Source: Piscinibacter gummiphilus | Lineage (GTDB): Bacteria > Pseudomonadota > Gammaproteobacteria > Burkholderiales > Burkholderiaceae_C | Length of the DNA: 64,000 nucleotides | NCBI RefSeq assembly: GCF_002116905.1 | Contig: NZ_CP015118.1 | Span: 6,324,001-6,388,000 of the forward strand | Reading direction: 5' to 3' | Shown here: positions 44,579-53,364 of the stretch, piece by piece | Position numbering within the stretch: the first letter of the stretch is position 1 | How the letters are laid out: each line of letters begins with the position of its first letter | Position numbers and translations under genes: made by a program | Notes under the pieces: model-generated | The model's database searches: none | Seen by the model: the letters and a program-made list of their open reading frames with translations, nothing else | What the model was told of the DNA's origin: nothing

Positions 44579-46369
44579 ATGACCCGTCCCGGCCCGAAAA
44601 CCCTGACCTTCCTGGGCCTGGCCGCGGCCGTCGCCGGGCTCGCCTTCGCGTGGGACTGGAACTGGTTCCGGGGACCGCTGGAGCGGCACCTCGCCGAACA
44701 GTCCGGCCGCGCGGTGCACATCGGTGACCTCCACGTCGCGTTCGACCGTGGGCTCGACCCCACGGTGCGCCTGCGCGACCTGCACATCGACAACGCCCCC
44801 TGGGCCCGCGCCACCGCCGGCAAGCCGTTCGCGAAGGCGGGGGAGGTGGCCTTCACGTTCGCGTGGCGCAGCCTCATCGAACGCCGCCCCGTCGTCTCGC
44901 ACCTGCTGCTGGTCGACGCCGACGTGTCGCTCGAACGCCGCGCCGACGGCCTGCGCAACTGGCGGCTGCGCAACCCCGACGACCGCGGTCCCGGCAAGTT
45001 CAAGTTCCTGCGCCTGGAAGCCCACCAGAGCCGGCTGCGCTTCGCCCACGAGGGCATCGGCCTCGACGTGCGCACCGCCGCCACCGACCTGCCGCCCGCG
45101 GCCGCACCGCTCACGAGCCGCATCGCCTTCGAAGGCACCTGGCGCGAGGCCCCGTTCACCGGCTCGGCCGACACGTCCCGCGTGCTGACCTTCCTGGAGA
45201 CCGGCGAGGCCTTTTCGCTGCGCGGCCACGGCCAGTCCGGCAAGACCCGCCTCGACGCCGACGGGCAGGTCACGGACCTGTTCAAGCTCGACGGGGTCGA
45301 GGCCGACCTGACCCTGTCGGGGCCGTCGCTCGCCGACGTGCGCCGCCTGCTGCCCCAGGCCTGGCCCGAGACGGCGGCGTACACGGCCCGTGCGCGGCTG
45401 TCGAAGGCCACGGACCAGTGGCACTTCACCGACGTGCGCGCCGACGTCGGGACATCCGACGTGGCCGGCGAACTGCACTACAACGCCCATGCCGACCGGC
45501 CGTACCTCGAGGCGACGCTGACGAGCCGCACCACCCGCATCGAGGACGTGTGGCCCGAGCGCGAACAACCCTCCGCCCCGTCGGAGGGCGGGAAGGCCGA
45601 CGACGACTCCCCGCCGCTGCGCGACTTCGACGGCGAGGTGACGTTGCTCGTGCGATCGCTGCACGTGTCCGGCCTGCCCCCGCTCAGCCAGGTGCGCGTG
45701 AAGGCCCACCTCGACGACGGCCTGCTCGACCTGTCGCCGGTGCAGTGGCAGCTCGCGGGCGGCCAGGCCCAGGGCCTCGCGGTCTACGACACGCGCCAGC
45801 GGCCCGCCACGCTGCGCGCCGAACTCGCGTGGCGCAACCTGCGGCTCGAACAGCTGCTGCCGCCACTGCCCGACGACGGCGAGGCCACGGGCCCGGTCTC
45901 GGGCGAGTTCAAGCTCACGAGCCACGGCGCCTCGGCCCGCACGCTGCTCGCGAACGCCACCGGGCGTGCGACCGCGCTGCTCAAGGGCGGCCGGCTGTCG
46001 GCGGGCCTCGACGCGCGCCTCGCGCTGAACGGCGGCAAGCTGCTGCGGGCCGCGATGGGCGGGCCGGCGGACGTGCCCATCCTGTGCGCGCGTGCCGACG
46101 TCCAGCTGAAGGACGGGCAGGGCGAGGTCTTCCCGCTGCTGCTGGACACGGCGCAGACCCGCATCGACGGCCGCGGCCGCGTCGACCTCGCGAAACGCCA
46201 CGTCGACCTGCTGCTCACGCCACGGCCGAAGCAGACGGCGCCACTCTCGCTCGACCGCTCGCTGCACGTGACCGGCACGCCCGACAAGTTCGACGTGGCG
46301 CTCGTGAAGCAGGAGGCCATCGAGCCGCAGGTGGCCTGCGACGCGCCGGCGGCGGTCAAGCCGCGCTGA
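44579..46369 (+). CDS. AsmA family protein (envelope lipid handling)
   Basis: The 596-residue protein has a single N-terminal membrane helix and an AsmA-type beta-groove domain: VHIGDLHVAFDRGLDPTVRL at the start, later FDGEVTLLVRSLHVSGLPP and a C-terminal LARAD/DGRGRVDLAKRHVDLLL region. AsmA-like proteins are believed to shuttle phospholipids across the periplasm. It follows ybhN by 3 bp, so it is part of the phospholipid operon. Its end overlaps the convergent pabB by 14 nt. Confidence 0.82.
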   Translation: MTRPGPKTLTFLGLAAAVAGLAFAWDWNWFRGPLERHLAEQSGRAVHIGDLHVAFDRGLDPTVRLRDLHIDNAPWARATAGKPFAKAGEVAFTFAWRSLIERRPVVSHLLLVDADVSLERRADGLRNWRLRNPDDRGPGKFKFLRLEAHQSRLRFAHEGIGLDVRTAATDLPPAAAPLTSRIAFEGTWREAPFTGSADTSRVLTFLETGEAFSLRGHGQSGKTRLDADGQVTDLFKLDGVEADLTLSGPSLADVRRLLPQAWPETAAYTARARLSKATDQWHFTDVRADVGTSDVAGELHYNAHADRPYLEATLTSRTTRIEDVWPEREQPSAPSEGGKADDDSPPLRDFDGEVTLLVRSLHVSGLPPLSQVRVKAHLDDGLLDLSPVQWQLAGGQAQGLAVYDTRQRPATLRAELAWRNLRLEQLLPPLPDDGEATGPVSGEFKLTSHGASARTLLANATGRATALLKGGRLSAGLDARLALNGGKLLRAAMGGPADVPILCARADVQLKDGQGEVFPLLLDTAQTRIDGRGRVDLAKRHVDLLLTPRPKQTAPLSLDRSLHVTGTPDKFDVALVKQEAIEPQVACDAPAAVKPR

Positions 46370-47756
46370 TCCGCCCGGACAGCACCTCGACCAGCAGCCT
46401 CCCCTTCGCGAAGGTCTCGTCGAGTTCGGACTGCGGCAGCGAGTCGGCCACCACCGCACCGCCCACCTGCACCATCACCCGCCCGCCGGCGATCACCGCG
46501 GTGCGGATCACCACCGACAGGTCCATCGCGCCCGACGCGTCGAGGTAGCCGATGGCCCCCGCGTACGGGCCGCGCCGCACGGGCTCCAGCGACTCGATGA
46601 TCTCCATCGCCCGCACCTTCGGCGCCCCGGTCATCGAGCCGGGCGGCCAGCAGGCACGCAGCAGATCGGCGGCACCCAGGCCCTCGCGCAGGCGGGCTCG
46701 GATGGTCGACACCATCTGCCAGACGCTCGGGTGCGGCTCGATCTCGAACAGGCGCTCGACCGCGACGCTGCCGGTGTCGGCGACGCGGCCCAGGTCGTTG
46801 CGCATCAGGTCCACGATCATCACGTTCTCGGCGCGGTCCTTCACGCTGGCGGCGAGGTGGTCGCGGCGGGCCTCGTCGTCCGCGGGGTCCGCGCCGCGCG
46901 CGAGCGTGCCCTTGATCGGACGGGCCACCACGTCGCGGCCGGACAGCTTGAGGAAACGCTCGGGCGAGACACTCGCGATCGCGAGGTCCGCGCTCTCCAG
47001 GTAGGCCGAGAACGGCGCCGGGTTCGCCGCGGTCAGCCCCGTGTAGAGCGCCCAGGGGTCGCCGTCGAACGCGCCTTCGAGACGGTGCGACAGGTTGGCC
47101 TGGAAGATGTCGCCCGCGGCGATGTAGTCGAGCACCCGCTGCACGTCGGCGAGGTACGTGGCCGGCGGCGTGCGCGAGACGAGCGGCGCCGCCTGGAAGG
47201 CGCCGGGCGCGGGGTCCGGTCCGGCGGCGCGCTCGCGGGTCTCGGCCCACACGGCCTCGCGGCCGGCGGCACCGGTCCAGTCCCAGTGCGTGGTGGCGTC
47301 CCACCAGCGGTCCGCCGCGTGGTCGTAGGCCAGCACGTGGTCGCACAGGTGCAGGCGCAGCCGGGGCAGGGCGGGGTCGGCCGCCGCGATCACGGGCAGC
47401 CGCTCGACGTGGCGAGCGAGGTCGTAGCCGATGAACCCGGCGAGGCCCCCCGCGAACGGCACCGCATGCGGCACGCCGTGGGCGATGCGGCCCAGCACCG
47501 CGCGCAAGGCGTCGAACGGGTCGCGCCAGGTGTCGAGCAGCACCCCGTCGGCGCGGCGCAGCGTCGTCTCCTGTTCCCCGGTCTCCAGCGTGGCCACCGG
47601 CGGACCGGCCACGCAGGACCAGCCGGACAATCCCGGCATCGCCTTGCTGCTTTCCAGCAGCACCGCGTCGCCGCGGCCGCGCAGGCGCGCGCACACCGCC
47701 TGCGGCGACGCGGTGAGGTCAAGGGGTACGATCCTGGGCGTCAACTTCGGCAACAC
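46356..47756 (-). CDS. pabB: Aminodeoxychorismate synthase component I
   Basis: PabB turns chorismate and ammonia or glutamine into aminodeoxychorismate for folate. The 466-residue protein has the N-terminal PabB domain and the chorismate-binding domain with ISPERFLK-like SVSPERFLK, PIKGTLARG (active-site Lys), LMRNDLGRVADTGSVAV and PPGSMTGAPK. No PabC lyase is fused. It diverges from the chorismate-lyase-like gene (14 bp between starts) and converges on the AsmA gene. Confidence 0.94.
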   Translation of the reverse strand: MLPKLTPRIVPLDLTASPQAVCARLRGRGDAVLLESSKAMPGLSGWSCVAGPPVATLETGEQETTLRRADGVLLDTWRDPFDALRAVLGRIAHGVPHAVPFAGGLAGFIGYDLARHVERLPVIAAADPALPRLRLHLCDHVLAYDHAADRWWDATTHWDWTGAAGREAVWAETRERAAGPDPAPGAFQAAPLVSRTPPATYLADVQRVLDYIAAGDIFQANLSHRLEGAFDGDPWALYTGLTAANPAPFSAYLESADLAIASVSPERFLKLSGRDVVARPIKGTLARGADPADDEARRDHLAASVKDRAENVMIVDLMRNDLGRVADTGSVAVERLFEIEPHPSVWQMVSTIRARLREGLGAADLLRACWPPGSMTGAPKVRAMEIIESLEPVRRGPYAGAIGYLDASGAMDLSVVIRTAVIAGGRVMVQVGGAVVADSLPQSELDETFAKGRLLVEVLSGRISAA

Positions 47757-47770
47757 GAGATCCTGGGCGC

Positions 47771-48280
47771 ATGAGTGTAGAGCGACAACTTTTCCCCTCC
47801 GACCCGCGTCACGCCCCGCTGCTGCGGGCGCTGCTGGCGCTGGACGGATCCACGACGCGGGTGTGCGAGGCGCTGGCCCAGCGTCCCGTCACCGTGCAGC
47901 TGCACCACCAGCGGCAGACCACCGACGTGCCCGTGGCCGTGCGCGAGCAGCTCGGCGGCGACCGCTGGCTGGAGCGGGTCACCAGCCTGCACGCGCACGG
48001 CCGCGTGATGATGGACAACCTGTCGTACACGCGCCTCGACGCCGTGCCCGACTGGTTCCTGTCGGGCCTCGACGCCGGCCAGGCGCCGGTGGGCCACCTG
48101 CTCGGCAAGCTGTTCGTGCAGCGCGAGGGCATGCCCGGGTCCGCCGACGTCGCCCAGGCGCTGTGGTCCCGCGTGGGCCTGCCCGACACGCGGGCCAGCC
48201 GCTGCTACCGCGTCGTCACGCCCGAGTCGCCGCTGATGCTGATCTTCGAGGTCTACCGCGATGGGATGGTGCAGCGATGA
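47771..48280 (+). CDS. Chorismate lyase-like (UbiC-type) protein
   Basis: The 169-residue protein resembles the chorismate lyase family: LLRALLALDGSTTRVCEAL at the start, ERVTSLHAHGRVMMDNLSYTRLD in part, and the C-terminal IFEVYRDGM, whose Glu aligns with the UbiC catalytic Glu. UbiC makes 4-hydroxybenzoate for ubiquinone. Similarity is modest, so a relative with another aromatic substrate is possible. It overlaps bioA (ATGA) and starts 14 bp from pabB. Confidence 0.72.
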   Translation: MSVERQLFPSDPRHAPLLRALLALDGSTTRVCEALAQRPVTVQLHHQRQTTDVPVAVREQLGGDRWLERVTSLHAHGRVMMDNLSYTRLDAVPDWFLSGLDAGQAPVGHLLGKLFVQREGMPGSADVAQALWSRVGLPDTRASRCYRVVTPESPLMLIFEVYRDGMVQR

Positions 48281-49581
48281 GCCCCTTGACCGAACGCAGC
48301 CTGAAGGCGGTCTGGCACCCCTGCAGCCAGATGAAGCATCACGAGACCGTGCCGCTGCTGCCCATCGCCCGCGCCGAGGGGCCCTGGCTCGTCGGCACCG
48401 ACGGCCGCCGCTACCTCGACGGCATCAGCTCGTGGTGGGTGAACCTCTTCGGGCATAACCACCCGCACATCGTGCAGGCGCTCACCGAGCAGCTCGGCAC
48501 GCTGTCGCACGTGATGCTGGCCGGCTGCACGCACGAGCCGGTGGTCGCGCTGTCCGAACGCCTCGCGGCCCTCACGGGCCTCGGCCACGCGTTCTACGCG
48601 AGCGACGGCGCCGCGGCCACCGAGATCGCGCTGAAGATGAGCGCGCATTACTGGCGCAACCGCGGCCGCGCCGAGAAGTGCCGCTTCATCGGCCTCGAAC
48701 ACGGCTACCACGGTGAAACGGCCGGGGCGCTGTCGGTCACCGACATCCCGCTGTTCCGCGAAGCCTACGGCCCGCTCGTGCGCGTGAGCGCGGTCGTGCC
48801 GAGCCCGGACGCGCGCCTGGCCGCGCCCGGTGTCTCCGCCGTCGACCACGCACGCCACTGCGCCCGCGCGCTCGAGGCGTACCTCGAACTGCATCACCAC
48901 GAGACGGCCGCGTTCATCGTCGAGCCGCTGGTGCAGTGCGCCGCCGGCATCGCGATGCACGACCCCGAGTACCTGCGCCTGGCACGCGACCTGTGCGACC
49001 GCTTCGAGGTGCACCTCGTGGCCGACGAGATCGCCGTGGGCTTCGGGCGCACGGGGACGATGTTCGCGCACCAGCAGGCCGGCATCGTGCCCGACCTCGT
49101 GTGCCTGTCGAAGGGCCTCACCGGCGGCACGATGGCGCTGTCGGCCGTGCTGTGCACCGACGACCTCTACGCCGCCTTCTACGACGACAGCACGGCCCGC
49201 GGTTTCCTGCACTCGCATTCGTACACCGGCAACCCGCTGGCGTGCCGCGCGGCGCTCGCCACGCTGGAGATCTTCGACCAGCAAGACTGGTTCGCGCGCA
49301 ACCGCGCCACCGCGGCGCGCCTCACGGCGCTGTGCGAACCGCTCGCGAACCACGCGCGCGTGAAGACCTTCCGCCAACTCGGCATGCTGTGGGCGTTCGA
49401 CGTGGACACCGCGGACCCGGCGTTCTCGCGCCGTTTCTACACCGCCGCGCTCGGGCACGGCCTGATGCTGCGGCCCATCGGGTCCACGCTGTACTTCATG
49501 CCGCCGTACGTGATCGACGAGGCGGCATCCGCGCAACTCGCCGAAGGTTCGCTGAAGGCGCTGGAGGAGGCCCTGGCATGA
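48277..49581 (+). CDS. bioA: Adenosylmethionine-8-amino-7-oxononanoate aminotransferase
   Basis: BioA makes 7,8-diaminopelargonate using SAM as amino donor and PLP. The 434-residue protein has the typical HPCSQMKHHE start, SSWWVNLFGHNHP, FYASDGAAATEIALKM, LVADEIAVGFGRTG, the PLP lysine in LSKGLTGG and GFLHSHSYTGNPLAC. ATG 48277 overlaps the upstream stop, and its stop overlaps bioD. Confidence 0.97.
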   Translation: MSPLTERSLKAVWHPCSQMKHHETVPLLPIARAEGPWLVGTDGRRYLDGISSWWVNLFGHNHPHIVQALTEQLGTLSHVMLAGCTHEPVVALSERLAALTGLGHAFYASDGAAATEIALKMSAHYWRNRGRAEKCRFIGLEHGYHGETAGALSVTDIPLFREAYGPLVRVSAVVPSPDARLAAPGVSAVDHARHCARALEAYLELHHHETAAFIVEPLVQCAAGIAMHDPEYLRLARDLCDRFEVHLVADEIAVGFGRTGTMFAHQQAGIVPDLVCLSKGLTGGTMALSAVLCTDDLYAAFYDDSTARGFLHSHSYTGNPLACRAALATLEIFDQQDWFARNRATAARLTALCEPLANHARVKTFRQLGMLWAFDVDTADPAFSRRFYTAALGHGLMLRPIGSTLYFMPPYVIDEAASAQLAEGSLKALEEALA

Positions 49582-50246
49582 GCTTCTTCGTCACGGGCAC
49601 CGACACCGAAGTCGGCAAGACCCTCGTCAGCTGCGCGTTCGTGCACCACCTGCGCAAGACCCACGCGCGGGTGGTCGGCATGAAGCCGGTGGCCGCGGGC
49701 ACCGTGGACACGCCGCACGGCCCCGACAACGAGGACGCCGTCGCGCTGCGCGCCGCGGGCTCGGTGGCGGTGCCGCGCGAACTCGACAACCCGTACTGCC
49801 TGCCACTGCCGATGTCGCCGCACCTCGCGGCCCGCGCGGCCGGCCAGGTGATCGACCTCGACCTGCTCGCCGACCGCTACCGCCAGCTCGCCGCGCTCGC
49901 GGACGTGGTGGTGGTGGAGGGCGCCGGCGGCTTCCACGTGCCGCTGAACGACACCCAGACCGGTGCCGACCTGGCCCAGCGCCTGGGCCTGCCGGTGGTG
50001 ATGGTGGTGGGCCTGCGCCTGGGCTGCCTCAACCACGCGCTGCTGACGGCCGAAGCCATCCGCGCGCGCGGGCTGAAGCTCGCCGGCTGGGTCACCAACC
50101 GCATCGACCCGGCGATGTCCGCGGCCGACGACAACATCGCCTACCTGAGCGACCGACTCGGCGCGCTGCCATGGGCCGACGTGCCACGCATGAACACCCC
50201 TCGCCCGGAACAGGTCGTGTGGCGCCCGGAGGCCGGACGCGCCTAA
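49578..50246 (+). CDS. bioD: Dethiobiotin synthetase
   Basis: BioD closes the ureido ring of dethiobiotin with CO2 and ATP. The 222-residue protein has the P-loop VTGTDTEVGKTLVSCA, the KPVAAG segment, VVVEGAGGFHVPL and a conserved LGCLNHALLT. It overlaps bioA by 4 nt; bioF follows 30 bp later. bioB and bioC are not seen in the window. Confidence 0.96.
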   Translation: MSFFVTGTDTEVGKTLVSCAFVHHLRKTHARVVGMKPVAAGTVDTPHGPDNEDAVALRAAGSVAVPRELDNPYCLPLPMSPHLAARAAGQVIDLDLLADRYRQLAALADVVVVEGAGGFHVPLNDTQTGADLAQRLGLPVVMVVGLRLGCLNHALLTAEAIRARGLKLAGWVTNRIDPAMSAADDNIAYLSDRLGALPWADVPRMNTPRPEQVVWRPEAGRA

Positions 50247-50276
50247 GATGCCGGATTGCCCGCTCCACTGCTTCCG

Positions 50277-51437
50277 ATGACCGACCCGCTCGCCGCCTTC
50301 GAACACGACCTCGCCCAACTCGCCTCGGCCCACCTGATCCGCAAGCGTCCCGCCGTCGAGGCGGTGGAGGGCGCGCACCTGCGCGTCGCCGGGCAGAACG
50401 TGCTCGCGTTCTGCAGCAACGATTACCTGGGCCTCTCGCAACACCCCGCACTGGTCGAGGCGGCGCAGCGCGGCGCGGCGAAGTACGGCGTGGGCGCGGG
50501 TGCATCGCCGCTCGTCAGCGGCCACAGCGACGCGCACGAGGCGCTCGAACGCGAACTCGCCGAGTTCACCGGCCACCAGCGCGCGCTGTACTTCGGCTCG
50601 GGCTATGTCGCGAACATCGGCATCATCCCGTCACTCGTCGGCCGCGGCGACGCCGTGTTCTCCGACGCGCTGAACCACGCGTGCCTGATCGACGGCGTGC
50701 GGCTCTCGCGTGCCGAGACCCACGTGTACCCGCACAACGACCTCGCCGCGCTCGCGCGTGCGCTCGAGGGCAGCACCGCACGCCGCAAGCTGATCGTCAC
50801 CGACGCGGTGTTCAGCATGGACGGCGACGTGGCCCCGCTGCGCGAGATGATGGTGCTGTGCGAACGCCACGACGCGTTCCTGATGATCGACGACGCCCAC
50901 GGCTTCGGCGTGCTGGGCCCGGACGGCCGCGGCACCGCGGCCCACCTCGGCATCGACTCGCCACGCCTCGTCTACATGGCCACGCTGGGCAAGGCCGCGG
51001 GCAGTGCCGGCGCGTTCGTGGCCGGCCACGCCACCCTCGTCGAGTGGATCATGCAGCGCGCGCGCAGCTACATCTTCGCCACGGCCACGCCGGCGCTCGT
51101 CGCCGAGGTGCTGCGTGCGTCGGTGAAGGTGATCCGCGAGGAAGGCTGGCGGCGAGAGCACCTCACGCGCCTGATCGCGCGGCTGCGCGAAGGCACGGCC
51201 AGCCTGCCCTGGGAGCACCCCGAGTCGTTCACCGCGATCCAGCCGCTGATCATCGGCGGCAACGCGGAAGCGCTCGCCGCCATGACCGCGCTGCGCGAAC
51301 GCGGCATCTGGGCACCGGCCATCCGCCCGCCCACCGTGCCCGACGGCACCGCGCGGCTGCGCGTGTCGCTGTCGGCCGCCCACTCGGAAGCCGATGTCGA
51401 CCGGCTCGTGGCCGCACTCCGCGACGTGGCCCGCTGA
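50277..51437 (+). CDS. bioF: 8-amino-7-oxononanoate synthase
   Basis: BioF condenses pimeloyl-ACP or -CoA with alanine using PLP. The 386-residue protein has FCSNDYLGLSQHPALVE, LVSGHSDAHEALE, SDALNHACLIDGVRLSR, DDAHGFGVLG and the PLP lysine in TLGKAAGSAG. ATG 50277 is preferred to an upstream TTG at 50256. It ends the bio cluster; an OpgC-like gene follows 46 bp later. Confidence 0.96.
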   Translation: MTDPLAAFEHDLAQLASAHLIRKRPAVEAVEGAHLRVAGQNVLAFCSNDYLGLSQHPALVEAAQRGAAKYGVGAGASPLVSGHSDAHEALERELAEFTGHQRALYFGSGYVANIGIIPSLVGRGDAVFSDALNHACLIDGVRLSRAETHVYPHNDLAALARALEGSTARRKLIVTDAVFSMDGDVAPLREMMVLCERHDAFLMIDDAHGFGVLGPDGRGTAAHLGIDSPRLVYMATLGKAAGSAGAFVAGHATLVEWIMQRARSYIFATATPALVAEVLRASVKVIREEGWRREHLTRLIARLREGTASLPWEHPESFTAIQPLIIGGNAEALAAMTALRERGIWAPAIRPPTVPDGTARLRVSLSAAHSEADVDRLVAALRDVAR

Positions 51438-51483
51438 CGCGGGCACGCGGGTTGCCGCGGAAGGAGGACTCACCCCGTCCTCC

Positions 51484-52623
51484 ATGACCCGCCGCTGGGA
51501 ACTCGACGCATTGCGCGGGCTGATGCTCGTGCTGATGACCCTCACGCACCTCCCCACGGCGGTGGCGAATCCGCTCGGGCAGCCGCTGGGCCACGTGTCG
51601 GCGGCCGAGGGCTTCGTGATGCTGTCGGGCTACATGGCCGGCATGGTCTACACGCTGCGCGCCCGGCGCGACGGCCTGCCCGAGATGCGCGAGGCCTTCC
51701 TGCGCCGTGCGCTGAAGATCTACGCGTGCCAAGCCGCGCTGCTCGTGTTCCTCTTCACCGTAGTGGGGTTCATCGACCTCTTCACCGACGAGACGGCCAT
51801 CGGCAACCTCACGTCGTTCTTCCGCCAGGACCCGGTGGCCGCGGTGTTCGGCGCGGCGCTGCTGCTCTACAACCCGCCGTTGCTCGACATCCTGCCGATG
51901 TACATCGTCTTCATGCTGGCGAGCCCGGTGCTGCTGATGCACGGCCTGCACCAGGGCTGGACCGGCATCCTCCTCGGCAGCCTGCTGCTGTGGTTCGTCT
52001 CGCAGTTCGGCTTCGGCGGGTGGCTCTACGCGCAGGCGGTGGACCTCACCGACCTCGCCATTCCGCCGGAGGAGACCGGCTCGTTCGCGATGCTCGCGTG
52101 GCAGTTCCTCTGGGTGCTCGGGCTGTGGATGGGCGCGACGGCCGCCACGCGCCCCGGCCGTGCCCCGCCGTTCCCGCGCGCGATGGTGGCGGTGGCCGCG
52201 GTGTTCGCGGCCGTGTGTTTCGTGTGGCGCCATGCCGTGGGCCAGGTGCCCTTCGGCGACCACGCGACCCTCAACCTGCTGTTCGACAAGTGGTACCTGG
52301 GCCCGCTGCGGCTGCTCGACTTCCTCGCGCTGATGATCCTCGCGATGCACTTCGCCCCGTGGCTCAAGCAGCACCTGCCGCGGCTGCGGTTCCTCGAGGT
52401 GTTCGGGGCCGCGTCGCTCACGGTGTTCTGCGTGCACCTGATGCTGGCGCTCGTGGCGCTCGCGCTCGTGGGCGAGAGCCGGCCGGGCCGCGCCCCGTGG
52501 ATCGACCCCGTGGTGCTCGGCGTGAGCTTCGCGGTGCTCTACGCGGTGGCGCGCTTCCAGCAGTGGTTCACCGCACGACGGCCGACAGCGCCTCGCGCCA
52601 CACGGAGTACCCCGCCGCGTTGA
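51484..52623 (+). CDS. OpgC-type acyltransferase family membrane protein
   Basis: The 379-residue membrane protein has about ten helices and the OpgC/acyltransferase pattern (RRWELDALRGLMLVLMTLTHLP, GFVMLSGYMAGMVY, VFCVHLMLALVALALVG). OpgC transfers succinyl groups to periplasmic glucans; other members act on other sugars. No glucan synthesis genes are near. Its 3' end overlaps the convergent SGNH hydrolase by 56 nt. Confidence 0.85.
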   Translation: MTRRWELDALRGLMLVLMTLTHLPTAVANPLGQPLGHVSAAEGFVMLSGYMAGMVYTLRARRDGLPEMREAFLRRALKIYACQAALLVFLFTVVGFIDLFTDETAIGNLTSFFRQDPVAAVFGAALLLYNPPLLDILPMYIVFMLASPVLLMHGLHQGWTGILLGSLLLWFVSQFGFGGWLYAQAVDLTDLAIPPEETGSFAMLAWQFLWVLGLWMGATAATRPGRAPPFPRAMVAVAAVFAAVCFVWRHAVGQVPFGDHATLNLLFDKWYLGPLRLLDFLALMILAMHFAPWLKQHLPRLRFLEVFGAASLTVFCVHLMLALVALALVGESRPGRAPWIDPVVLGVSFAVLYAVARFQQWFTARRPTAPRATRSTPPR

Positions 52624-53260
52624 GGTGCAGCGCATCGGGCAGGAACAGGTCCTTGCGGGGCTGGCCGGCCGGGTCGAGCATGGCGCTGAAGACGTCGACG
52701 TAGGCGAGGTCGGTGTCCGTCGCCAGGTAGGCGCGCGCGAGGTCGTTGGTCTCGCGCACCTGCGGCATCAGCGCGGCCCGCAGCGGGCTGGGCTTGATCG
52801 ACACGTAGGCGATGCGGGTGTCGGGCAGCGAGGTGTGCACGGCGTCCACGAAGGCCTTCAGGCTCTCCACCACCTCGCGCGGCGAGCGGCCCTCGGCGAG
52901 GTCGTTGTCACCCGCGTACAGCACCACCAGGCGCGGCTTGTAGGGCAGCACGAGCTCGGGCACCCGCTCGGCGCAGTCGGCGAGGCGCGAGCCGCCGAAA
53001 CCCCGCTTGATCACGGGCACGCCCTGGAACTGCGCCTCGAGCGTGTCCCACAGGCGGATGGACGAACTGCCCACGAACAACACGCCGCCGGGCTGCGGCG
53101 CGTGGGCGCGGTCTTCCGCGGCGAACGCGTCGAGCGCGGCCTGCCAGCGGCGCTGCTGCACGACGGACTTCGACGCGGGGGTGACCACCTGCGCGTGGGC
53201 GAGGGCGCCGGCCCCGAGCAGGCCGGCCACGGTCAAGGATGTCCTGATCCAATGCTTCAC
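52568..53260 (-). CDS. Exported SGNH/GDSL hydrolase
   Basis: The 230-residue protein has a signal peptide (SLTVAGLLGAGALAHA) and an SGNH fold: block I FVGSSSIRLW with the Ser, block III GDNDLAEG with Asn, and a C-terminal DALHLNAAGYSVW with Asp-His. It hydrolyses an ester in the periplasm, perhaps acetyl groups on sugars. GTG 53260 follows an AGGAGG 7 bases upstream and is the clear start. Because it faces the acyltransferase-like gene, an add/remove acyl pair is conceivable but unproven. Confidence 0.9.
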   Translation of the reverse strand: MKHWIRTSLTVAGLLGAGALAHAQVVTPASKSVVQQRRWQAALDAFAAEDRAHAPQPGGVLFVGSSSIRLWDTLEAQFQGVPVIKRGFGGSRLADCAERVPELVLPYKPRLVVLYAGDNDLAEGRSPREVVESLKAFVDAVHTSLPDTRIAYVSIKPSPLRAALMPQVRETNDLARAYLATDTDLAYVDVFSAMLDPAGQPRKDLFLPDALHLNAAGYSVWREALSAVVR

Positions 53261-53364
53261 GGCAAATCCTCCTGACGTGAACCCTGTACGACACCGCACA
53301 AGCCATGAGTTCCGTCCATCTTGCGATTGCGCACAATGCCCCCACTCGGTGACAGTCTTTGCAG

